From positions 1-64,000 of the forward strand of contig JAGCDO010000059.1 in NCBI GenBank assembly GCA_017651265.1: a DNA stretch of 64,000 nucleotides, given 5' to 3'. This stretch comes from Prevotella sp. (GTDB taxonomy: Bacteria; Bacteroidota; Bacteroidia; Bacteroidales; Bacteroidaceae). Of the stretch, positions 51,046 through 59,047 are shown in pieces. The notes below the pieces were generated by a model. The model saw nothing but the letters and a program-made list of their open reading frames with translations. It was not told the origin of the DNA and searched no databases. Each line of letters opens with the position of its first letter. The first letter of the stretch is position 1. Both the position numbers and the translations under genes were made by a program.

Positions 51046-53052
51046 ATGAAGAGACTATTCGCTATTGCAGCGGCTTTACTGACAACCATCTCATTGATGG
51101 CAGAGACAAGAACCTGGCCTTCGTCGAACGGACGACTGGCACTGACAGTTAGTGATGATGGTGGAATAGCCACCTACAGCGTAGAATATGATGGTGTACA
51201 GGTAATGGCACCATCGCGCTTGGGCTTTGAGGCCGATTTCGGGGATTTCACAAAAGACCTGAAGATGGGCGAATCAAAGATGGAGTTCAGGGATGTCACC
51301 TTTTATGCCATACCGCCGTATTTGAAGAAGTCGGAAATCAAGAAGAATGCAGAACGTTTCACCGTAGAGTTCACGAATGCCAGGAAGCAGCTGATGAAGG
51401 TGGTGTTCCAGATAACCAACAACAGCGTGGCTTACTGTTATGAGATTCCTCGACCTAGCGAGAATCCTAAGTGTGCCGTTATCCGTCGCGAGGTTTCTTC
51501 ATTCAACTTCCCCGAAGGCACCAGCACCTTCCTTTGTCCGCAGATTGGTCCTATGACTGGCTGGGAGCGCACTAAGCCCAGCTACGAAGAGGATTATAAG
51601 GCGGATGCGCCGATGACCGATCGTTCGCGTTTCGGACAGGGATATACTTTCCCTTGTCTGTTCCGTGTGCCAGTGACTATTGAGAGTAAAGGTGGAAAGA
51701 AAGCGAAGACTGCTGACACCTTCAATGCTTGGGTACTGGTTAGCGAGGTGGGCGTTGATGGTAGCTATGTGGGTTCACATCTGAGCGACTATCAGTCGGA
51801 AACGGGTTATACCATTGCTTTCCCGCAGGCTGGTGAAAACAATGGAAATGGAACGCCGTTTGCGGGCATTCCTCTTCCTTATACCACTCCGTGGCGTACC
51901 ATCGTTGTTGGTGCCTCCCTGAAACCGATTGTAGAGGATATGACGGGTATAGGACTGGTGTCGGAGAAGTACAAAGCCTCACAGGAATACAAGCCGGGTA
52001 GATACACTTGGTCATGGCTCGTGTGGCAGGATGAATCCATTAACTACGACGATCAGGTGCAGTTCATCGATCTTGCTGCAGCCATGAACTTCGAATACTG
52101 TCTTGTGGATAACTGGTGGGATCAGCGTATCGGTCGTGACAGAATAGAGGAACTGTCGAAATATGCACAGTCGAAAGGTGTTTCACTGATGTTGTGGTAT
52201 AACTCCAATGGTTATGAGAATGATGCCCCACAGACGCCACGCGACTGTTTGTCAACGGCTATTGCCCGCGACAAGGAGATGGCTTGGCTTCAGAAGATTG
52301 GCGTGAAGGGCATCAAGGTGGATTTCTTTGGTGGCGACAAGCAGCCCACGATGCAGCTCTATGAGGACATCCTGTATGATGCAAACCGTTATGGTCTGCA
52401 GGTCATCTTCCACGGTTGCACCATGCCTCGTGGCTGGGAGCTGATGTATCCCAACTATGTGGCCTCCGAAGCTGTGCTTGCTTCAGAGAATGTGTTCTTC
52501 TCTGAGGGCCATGCCAAAGGCGAGGCTTTCGAACTTTGTCTGCATCCCTTTATCCGTAATGCCGCAGGACCGATGGATTGGGGAGGCACTATCATGAACA
52601 AATACCTGTCGAGAGATAATAAGAGCAGGCATCGCCGATACACTACTGATATCTTTGAGATGGCTGTAGCCATTGTTACACAGACTCCCATACAGTGTAT
52701 TGCCATCCAACCCAATAACCTGAAGGAACTGCCGCAGTTCGAGCTTGACTTCCTGAAGAAGGTTCCTACAACGTGGAACAACACCCGTTTCCTTGACGGC
52801 TATCCTGGAAAGTACGTGGTACTAGCTCGTCAGCATGGTGATAACTGGTATGTGGCTGGTCTGAATGCTGAGTCGCAGGCTAAGACACTGACCATTAAGA
52901 TGCCTGAATGGAAAGGTAAGACCGTTAACTACTATGTGGACGATGCTCTTGAAGGTCCGCAACTGCGTCAGCTGAAGTTCGACAAGACAGGTCAGGCGAA
53001 GGCTACGATACAGCCTAATGGCGGTATCATCCTGACAGATATGGCACCTTAA
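51046..53052 (+). CDS. Glycoside hydrolase family 97 protein (retaining alpha-galactosidase type likely)
   Basis: 668 aa with signal peptide MKRLFAIAAALLTTISLMA. The N-terminal beta-super-sandwich is at about 20-280 (WPSSNGRLALTVSDDGGIATYSVEYDGVQVMAPSRLGF is typical). The (beta/alpha)8 domain is at about 290-560: WQDESINYDDQVQFIDLAAAMNFEYCLVDNWW, GIKVDFFGGDKQPTMQLYEDIL near 423-444, AVLASENVFFSEGHA, HPFIRNAAGPMDWGG. A C-terminal beta domain follows. In GH97, an Asp in the KVDF strand (about residue 426) marks the retaining alpha-galactosidase branch, whereas SusB-type inverting members lack it. Exported, probably periplasmic. Confidence 0.9.
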   Translation: MKRLFAIAAALLTTISLMAETRTWPSSNGRLALTVSDDGGIATYSVEYDGVQVMAPSRLGFEADFGDFTKDLKMGESKMEFRDVTFYAIPPYLKKSEIKKNAERFTVEFTNARKQLMKVVFQITNNSVAYCYEIPRPSENPKCAVIRREVSSFNFPEGTSTFLCPQIGPMTGWERTKPSYEEDYKADAPMTDRSRFGQGYTFPCLFRVPVTIESKGGKKAKTADTFNAWVLVSEVGVDGSYVGSHLSDYQSETGYTIAFPQAGENNGNGTPFAGIPLPYTTPWRTIVVGASLKPIVEDMTGIGLVSEKYKASQEYKPGRYTWSWLVWQDESINYDDQVQFIDLAAAMNFEYCLVDNWWDQRIGRDRIEELSKYAQSKGVSLMLWYNSNGYENDAPQTPRDCLSTAIARDKEMAWLQKIGVKGIKVDFFGGDKQPTMQLYEDILYDANRYGLQVIFHGCTMPRGWELMYPNYVASEAVLASENVFFSEGHAKGEAFELCLHPFIRNAAGPMDWGGTIMNKYLSRDNKSRHRRYTTDIFEMAVAIVTQTPIQCIAIQPNNLKELPQFELDFLKKVPTTWNNTRFLDGYPGKYVVLARQHGDNWYVAGLNAESQAKTLTIKMPEWKGKTVNYYVDDALEGPQLRQLKFDKTGQAKATIQPNGGIILTDMAP

Positions 53053-53106
53053 TAAGTATTGGCAAACGAACCATCATAGCGAACTAAAAACTAAAAACCC
53101 GATAAC

Positions 53107-55242
53107 ATGAAGAAGAAACTGATGACATTAGGAATCTCGGCAGCAGTGCTGTCAACCTCCATGATGCAGCTCACCGCTTGTCAGGAGACCCAACGTGAAA
53201 ACCCATTGCTGCTAGAGAGCACTCTACCCTTTGGTGCTCCCGACTTCAGTAAGATCAAACCGTCTGACTATCTGCCTGCCTTTGAGGTGGCTATCCAGCA
53301 GACAAAGGATGAGATTGCTCAGATTACAGAGAACAAGGATTCGGCTACTTTCGAGAATACCATCCTTGCCTATGAGGAGAGTGGAAAGACTCTTGACCGC
53401 GTGACACGCACCTTCTTTGCTTTGGTAGAGGCTGATAAGACGCCTGAGATTGGTGAGACAGAAAAGAAGGTGACGCCCATGCTGACGGATCTTGAGAATG
53501 AGATCTCATTCAACAAGGCCTTGTTTGAACGTATCCGACAAGTATATGAACGGGAACATGATTCTCTTCAGGGCGAAGACAAGAAGTTGCTGGAAGAGAC
53601 TTACAAGGAGTTTGTAAGAAAAGGTGCCCTGTTGCCGGAAGACAAGATGACACGGATGAAGGAAATCAACATGCGCATCTCTGATCTGCAGCAGCAATGG
53701 GGTGAGATGTTACCTGATGCCACCAATGATGCGGTGGTTTGGGTTGACAGTAAAGAACAGTTGGCCGGACTTAGCGAGGCTGATATCGCCCAGTGTGCCA
53801 AGGATGCGGAGAGTCGTGGAAAGAAAGCACCTTATGCCATTGTCATCGTCAACACCACGCAGCAGGCTCCTTTGGCCAGTCTCGACAATCGTGAACTGCG
53901 CAAGAAGGTCTATGAGGCTTCTATCCATCGTGCTGACGGAACGGGTAAGTACAATACCTTCCCCATCGTGGTGGAGATTGCCAAACTCCGCGCTGAACAG
54001 GCTGAGATCATGGGTTATCCTAACTATGCTTCCTACTCGCTTGAGAAGACCATGGCAAAGACCCCCGAGAATGTCTATGACTTCCTGATGAACCTGATTA
54101 AGGCCTATGTGCCCAAGGCTGATGCCGAGACAAAGGCCATCGAGGATTTTGCCCGTAAGAGTCAGGGTGCCGAATTCCAGTTGCAGGCCTACGACTATTT
54201 CTACTATTCTGCCAAGATGAAGAAGGAACTGCTTGATATCTCTGAGGACGAGGTGAAGCCTTATTTCAATGTGGATAGCGTGCTCACCAATGGTGTGTTC
54301 TATGCAACCAATCGTGCCTATGGACTGACGTTCAAGGAACGTACCGACATCCCGACATACCATCCCGACATGAAAGTCTTTGAGGTGTTCGATAAGGATG
54401 GAAAGTCGAAAGCCCTTTTCTATTGCGATTATTTCCGTCGCCCCACCAAGCGCGGTGGTGCATGGATGGACGGCTTCCAGAAACAGAGTCGTCAGCGCCA
54501 GCAGCTGCCCATCATCTTCAATGTGTGCAACAACGCCAAGGCTCCTGAGGGACAGCCCTCATTGCTTACATGGGACGAGGTGACCACGATGTTCCATGAG
54601 TTCGGACATGCGCTGCATGGCATTCTTTCCGACTGTCAGTACAACAAACTGAGCGGTACTTCTGTGGCTCGTGACTTCGTTGAAATGCCCTCACAGTTCA
54701 ACGAGTCGTTTGCTGCTATCCCAGAAGTGTTCGATAATTATGCCCGTCATTACAAGACTGGAGAGCCCATGCCTGCCGATCTGAAGGAGCGTATGCTGAA
54801 GAGCATCAATTTCCAACCGTGCTATGCCTTGGGTGAGAATCTCGCTGCCACCTGTGTCGATCTGGCTTGGCACATGCTTTCATCGAAGGATATCCCAACG
54901 GCTGAAAAGGCTATTGAGTTCGAGACAGAATCGTTGCGTAAGGTAGGACTTCTGAATCCTTTTATTCCAATTCCGCCACGTTATCACACTAGTTACTTCA
55001 ATCATGTGTGGGGTGGTGGTTATGCAGCAGGTTACTATAGTTATCTGTGGACCGAGGTGCTGGCAGATAATATTGCCGACGTCTTTGCAAAGCGTGGTCC
55101 GCTGCTTCCTAAAACAGGACAGGATTTCCGCGATAAGATCTTAAGTCGGGGTAACACAGGCGACCTGATGCAGATGTTTACTGATTTTACTGGAATGAAG
55201 AGTCCCGATGTTTCCAGCTTACTCAGGGCAAGGGGATTATAA
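53107..55242 (+). CDS. dcp: M3 family metallopeptidase lipoprotein (peptidyl-dipeptidase Dcp type)
   Basis: 711 aa. Lipoprotein signal MKKKLMTLGISAAVLSTSMMQLTAC has lipobox LTAC (Cys25). The zinc site is TMFHEFGHALHGIL near 494-507 (HExxH) with the downstream Glu in FVEMPSQFNESFA near 525. M3 family blocks: GYPNYASYSLEKTMAKTPENVYDFL near 305, and a C-terminal YHTSYFNHVWGGGYAAGYYSYLWTEVLADNIADVF. It cleaves dipeptides from peptide C-termini, here in the periplasm or at the outer membrane. 54 bp after GH97. Confidence 0.93.
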   Translation: MKKKLMTLGISAAVLSTSMMQLTACQETQRENPLLLESTLPFGAPDFSKIKPSDYLPAFEVAIQQTKDEIAQITENKDSATFENTILAYEESGKTLDRVTRTFFALVEADKTPEIGETEKKVTPMLTDLENEISFNKALFERIRQVYEREHDSLQGEDKKLLEETYKEFVRKGALLPEDKMTRMKEINMRISDLQQQWGEMLPDATNDAVVWVDSKEQLAGLSEADIAQCAKDAESRGKKAPYAIVIVNTTQQAPLASLDNRELRKKVYEASIHRADGTGKYNTFPIVVEIAKLRAEQAEIMGYPNYASYSLEKTMAKTPENVYDFLMNLIKAYVPKADAETKAIEDFARKSQGAEFQLQAYDYFYYSAKMKKELLDISEDEVKPYFNVDSVLTNGVFYATNRAYGLTFKERTDIPTYHPDMKVFEVFDKDGKSKALFYCDYFRRPTKRGGAWMDGFQKQSRQRQQLPIIFNVCNNAKAPEGQPSLLTWDEVTTMFHEFGHALHGILSDCQYNKLSGTSVARDFVEMPSQFNESFAAIPEVFDNYARHYKTGEPMPADLKERMLKSINFQPCYALGENLAATCVDLAWHMLSSKDIPTAEKAIEFETESLRKVGLLNPFIPIPPRYHTSYFNHVWGGGYAAGYYSYLWTEVLADNIADVFAKRGPLLPKTGQDFRDKILSRGNTGDLMQMFTDFTGMKSPDVSSLLRARGL

Positions 55243-55260
55243 TATATATTTATAATAGGT

Positions 55261-56484
55261 ATGAAAAAACGTGTATACTGCCTGATGGCAATGATGGTGA
55301 TGCTAAGCACTGCCATGGCGCAGAAACTGGTTCTCGTTGGTCGTTACGGTAAAGTCTGGAAGACGGAAAGTGTGTCTAACAAGAATAAGCCTAATGGTAA
55401 CATGTTCCGACTTCGTCAGGATGTGCAGCGCACCGATCTGCCTCGAGTGCCTGAGACCGAAGGCTTGGAGTTGTATATCTCGGAACCGATAGATATGGGA
55501 TGGCTGGGGTTCTATAGACTGCCGACAAGTGACGATAACTATAACTTTGTGGTGGTGATTTATAATAACGACCTGAAGCCGATACATGTGCTGAACCTGT
55601 GTGATATAGCCAACAACCGCTATTGCGAGGTGCAGGATGTGCGTTGGGATGCCGATAACCACAACCTGCTGTTCAATATGGCTTGTCCGAGTTATGCTGA
55701 GTTGATTAACGGTAAAGGCAGTAAACTTTATTGTTATAGCGTAGCCGACCAGCGTATTGTCTGGGAAACGGATTATCTGGTAAGCAATGATATCTTCATC
55801 CTCAATGATAAATATGTGTTCTGCTCGTATGGCTTTACCTCGGAGAAGAAGTTCCTGTATATGCTCGACAAGCTGACGGGTAAGGTATATAGTAAGCTTC
55901 CCATGGTGTATAAGGTGGAGTATATGGAGCTGCAGGAGGTGAACGGTAAGGAGATGCTCTATGTTGTTGATTACAATGACAATCTCTATACTTACAACAT
56001 CAGTAAAGGACAGACTGCTGCGAAAAGCAGCGGCGTGCAGAAACCGAAAGTGTTTACAGTGGTCTATGCTACATCTAATGACGGTTTCCTGAATGTCAGG
56101 GCAGGGGCTTCAACCAAGTCGAAGGTCTTGACAAAGCTATATGGACAGATGCATGGTCTTGGCTCTGGCGTATTACTGGAGAAGGGAAGCACATGGAGTA
56201 AGATCAGTGTGGATCGTGTGACAGGCTGGGTATATAATAAATACCTGGGATCTCAGAACTGGTATGATGGCAGTGGCAAGACGGTCTTGATTGCCAATCG
56301 CAACAACATGCCTATCTATGGGGAGAACTATGTGGGTGAAGGCGATGATCCAGTGTTCACCACTGTTCCTAAAGGAACTGTCATAGCCGACCAATATGAT
56401 GAACATGGTGATTACTATGAACTGAAGACAGGGCATGATTATCTGTTCATCAAGAAGAATGATGTGAGGATTGAGAAGAAATGA
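55261..56484 (+). CDS. Secreted protein with C-terminal SH3b domain, function unknown
   Basis: 407 aa with signal peptide MKKRVYCLMAMMVMLSTAMAQ. Residues about 60-250 form short beta repeats that look like a propeller or WD-like fold (EPIDMGWLGFYRLPTSDDNYNFVVVIYNN, VLNLCDIANNRYCEVQDVRWDADNHNLLFNMAC, LYCYSVADQRIVWETDYLV). Residues about 265-330 are a bacterial SH3 domain (SNDGFLNVRAGASTKSKVLTKL, WSKISVDRVTGWVYNKYL), a fold that usually binds peptidoglycan stem peptides. It overlaps ldcA by ATGA and lies 18 bp after the M3 peptidase, so a cell-wall role is plausible. Confidence 0.7.
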   Translation: MKKRVYCLMAMMVMLSTAMAQKLVLVGRYGKVWKTESVSNKNKPNGNMFRLRQDVQRTDLPRVPETEGLELYISEPIDMGWLGFYRLPTSDDNYNFVVVIYNNDLKPIHVLNLCDIANNRYCEVQDVRWDADNHNLLFNMACPSYAELINGKGSKLYCYSVADQRIVWETDYLVSNDIFILNDKYVFCSYGFTSEKKFLYMLDKLTGKVYSKLPMVYKVEYMELQEVNGKEMLYVVDYNDNLYTYNISKGQTAAKSSGVQKPKVFTVVYATSNDGFLNVRAGASTKSKVLTKLYGQMHGLGSGVLLEKGSTWSKISVDRVTGWVYNKYLGSQNWYDGSGKTVLIANRNNMPIYGENYVGEGDDPVFTTVPKGTVIADQYDEHGDYYELKTGHDYLFIKKNDVRIEKK

Positions 56485-57479
56485 GAAAGCAGGTAACCAG
56501 ACTTCTCTTGATGGCATTGCTGACTTCATTCACTTTATGTGTTGAGGCTCAACAAAGGATAGTGATGCCTACGCCATTGAAGACTGGTGATACCATTGCT
56601 GTAATCTCTCCTTCGAGCGTTCCTGATTCTGCTACGGTGGCAAAAGGTTGCGCTACGCTTCGCTCATGGGGCTATGTGCCTGTGGTGGGAGCTCATGCGT
56701 TAAACAGTTATCATGGCTTTGCAGGAACGGCAGATGAACGGGCTGCAGATTTGCTATGGGCCTTGAGGGAAACGTCCGTCAAGGCCATCATCTGTAGTCG
56801 AGGGGGTGATGGTGCCGTACAAGTACTACAGCGCATTCCCTTAAAGGAGTTCCGTGATCATCCAAAGTGGGTGATGGGGTTCAGTGATGTAACGGCTTTA
56901 CATAGTGCTGAGGTAGCAGCGGGCGTGATGAGTATCCATAGTTCGATGTGTGACGGCATAGCCATGAGAGGGGAACGCGACTCGGTGAACATGATTCTTC
57001 GTAAGCTGTTACAAGGTGAGCTTCCTACTTATCAGGCACCTGCCCATCCCTTGAACCAACAAGGGGAGGCCACAGGAATACTCGTTGGTGGTAACTTCTC
57101 TGTGTTTTGCGGTTTGGCTGGTTCGGAATATGATTTCCTGAATCGGGCGGATGAGGGTCTGATACTCTTCATCGAAGATACTGATGAGTCGATGACAAAA
57201 GTTGACCGGATGCTACATCAGTTAGAGATCCGTGGTGTTCTCTCCAAGCTCAATGGCATCATTGTAGGACATTTCTCCAAATACAAATCTCCAGAGAATG
57301 GTTTTGCCGATATGTACGAGATGCTTCACGAGTACTTACAGCACTACCATATCCCTGTCTGCTATGATTTCCCTGTTGGTCATCATAGCGGCAAGAACTA
57401 TCCGATGGTGGAAGGTTGTAGGATAAATCTAAAAGTAGGTCAGGATGGTACGCTTATTCAGTTCGTACATCCTGAATGA
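56481..57479 (+). CDS. ldcA: LD-carboxypeptidase (S66 family), exported
   Basis: 332 aa with signal peptide MRKQVTRLLLMALLTSFTLCVEAQ, so it acts outside the cytosol, unlike E. coli LdcA. Motifs: VMPTPLKTGDTIAVISPSS near 28-46, AIICSRGGDGAVQVL near 97, WVMGFSDVTALHSAEVAAG near 126-144 with the nucleophile Ser in GFSDVTAL, LIFIEDTDES near 220 (catalytic Glu) and DFPVGHHSGKNYPMVEGCR near 300 with the His. It cleaves the terminal D-Ala from murein tetrapeptides. Starts inside the stop of the SH3 gene (ATGA at 56481-56484). Confidence 0.92.
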   Translation: MRKQVTRLLLMALLTSFTLCVEAQQRIVMPTPLKTGDTIAVISPSSVPDSATVAKGCATLRSWGYVPVVGAHALNSYHGFAGTADERAADLLWALRETSVKAIICSRGGDGAVQVLQRIPLKEFRDHPKWVMGFSDVTALHSAEVAAGVMSIHSSMCDGIAMRGERDSVNMILRKLLQGELPTYQAPAHPLNQQGEATGILVGGNFSVFCGLAGSEYDFLNRADEGLILFIEDTDESMTKVDRMLHQLEIRGVLSKLNGIIVGHFSKYKSPENGFADMYEMLHEYLQHYHIPVCYDFPVGHHSGKNYPMVEGCRINLKVGQDGTLIQFVHPE

Positions 57480-57488
57480 TGAGAGGAA

Positions 57489-58514
57489 TCAGAACTCATC
57501 GTCCATGGGGTAGTGTACACCCCATTTCTTCCGGAAGTCATCCATCAGCTGCATGATATAAAGTGTTTCCTCATGCGGCATTTCGCGAGGTTCCAGGAGT
57601 CCTTCAATCAGTGCTTCACGACAAGCTAAGAACTGGTATTCATACCCAGTGATCTGCTTTGGTACATGGATATCCTCTACGAACTCTCGATCGTGGGTGT
57701 TCACGGTAATCTTCTGCGGATTATTGATGTTGTCGATAATCAGATTTCCGTCGGTACCTGCAATCACACCGATGTTATCACCTACACAGGCAGCACTCGA
57801 CTGCAGGTTACACAGTAAGCCGTCCTCGAGTACAAGACTGATGGCATTCGTCAGATCCATGCCCGTTTTGCTCTTCACGCACTGACTCTCTATCTGAACA
57901 ATGTTCGCAGGGAAGAACATACGTACGAAATTCAGGGCATAAACACCTAGATCCAACAAAGCACCGCCACAGAGGTCAGCCCGCATGATGCGAGGCTTAT
58001 CGCCCATGGAATAGCCTAAGGTGGCTGTAACGAGTCGTGGCGTTCCAATGCGACCGCTGTTAATCAGATCACGCACCATCTTGACCACTGGCTGATAACG
58101 TGTCCAGATGGCCTCAGCCAGGAACACCTTCCGTTCGTGAGCCAATTGGATAATCTCTGCCGACTGCCGGTAGTTTGCCATGAAAGCCTTCTCCACCAGA
58201 CAAGGCTTATCATTCAGCAATGCCTCTTTGGTAACATCAAAATGATGCGAATGAGGCGTGCCCACATATACAAGGTCGACCGCCTCATCCGCAATCAGTT
58301 CGCTATAGGAACCATACGCCTTCTTCACCTTCCATTGCTTGGCAAAAGCCTCAGCCTTTTCCAAGGTGCGTGAAGCGACGGCATAGCATTCACATTCTGT
58401 AAGTCCGTTCAGTGTGATGGCTGCCTTCTCGGCAATCCATCCTGTTCCAATAATGCCAACCCGCAACACTTTTTGTGAGCTGACAGGATACTGTTGGTTG
58501 TTATTCTCCTTCAT
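57489..58514 (-). CDS. Gfo/Idh/MocA family oxidoreductase
   Basis: 341 aa, cytosolic. Rossmann NAD(P) site VLRVGIIGTGWIAEKAA near 16-32, then LVYVGTPHSHHFDVTKEAL near 82 and KPCLVEKAFMANYRQS near 104 (EK(P/A) motif, catalytic Lys). The C-terminal beta-sheet domain includes GGALLDLGVYALNFVRMFF near 183. It oxidises or reduces a sugar or polyol; substrate not predictable. Last gene of the xylanase-DUF3237-oxidoreductase operon, 20 bp after DUF3237, so a plant-sugar substrate is plausible. Confidence 0.88.
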   Translation of the reverse strand: MKENNNQQYPVSSQKVLRVGIIGTGWIAEKAAITLNGLTECECYAVASRTLEKAEAFAKQWKVKKAYGSYSELIADEAVDLVYVGTPHSHHFDVTKEALLNDKPCLVEKAFMANYRQSAEIIQLAHERKVFLAEAIWTRYQPVVKMVRDLINSGRIGTPRLVTATLGYSMGDKPRIMRADLCGGALLDLGVYALNFVRMFFPANIVQIESQCVKSKTGMDLTNAISLVLEDGLLCNLQSSAACVGDNIGVIAGTDGNLIIDNINNPQKITVNTHDREFVEDIHVPKQITGYEYQFLACREALIEGLLEPREMPHEETLYIMQLMDDFRKKWGVHYPMDDEF

Positions 58515-58534
58515 TTGTTATTCCTTTTTAATCG

Positions 58535-59047
58535 TTATTTTACTCTCCAAACATTCAGTACGATACCTTGGAAGCCCTGTGAGAAAGAGGGTGCGCAGAG
58601 GAAGAGCGAGTTGTTCAGCCAGGCATACTTACTATCTGAGGGTGCCTCAAACTGAGGGGCACATCTGAAATAGAAAGACGGTCTGCCTTCTTCTGCTTGA
58701 CCAGAGGAGATGATTCCTCTGTTGCGGATATGGATATAGATACCATCATCGGTCTTGATGCTGTAGATGGCCTCAATCTCCGTTCGTCCTCCATTTGCCA
58801 ACTGATAGTCGGCTCCACCATTCAGGATGGTTCCTTTGATGTTAGGACCTTCAAAGGTGCCGCCAGTAATAGGGATAACGGTACGTCGTCCATGTTGTGT
58901 CTCACCGCAGGAGTAGGTTTCTCCCAATGTCACTTTCAGTTGCATGACAAACTCCAATTGAGGAGCGTCAGCACCCACCTGATTCTGTGCGCTGACATTC
59001 AGTACGAATGCCAGCAGCACAGCGATCAATGTTATAGTCTTTTTCAT
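58535..59047 (-). CDS. Secreted DUF3237 protein
   Basis: 170 aa with signal peptide MKKTITLIAVLLAFVLNVSAQ. The rest is a DUF3237/UPF0311 beta-barrel: LEFVMQLKVTLGETYSCG, GRRTVIPITGGTFEGPNIKGTILNGGADYQL, RTEIEAIYSIKTDDGIYIHIRNRG, WLNNSLFLC. Function is not established. Its ATG (59045-59047) directly touches the xylanase stop (TAAATG), indicating translational coupling, so it is likely exported together with the xylanase and may bind or modify its products or esters. Confidence 0.88.
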   Translation of the reverse strand: MKKTITLIAVLLAFVLNVSAQNQVGADAPQLEFVMQLKVTLGETYSCGETQHGRRTVIPITGGTFEGPNIKGTILNGGADYQLANGGRTEIEAIYSIKTDDGIYIHIRNRGIISSGQAEEGRPSFYFRCAPQFEAPSDSKYAWLNNSLFLCAPSFSQGFQGIVLNVWRVK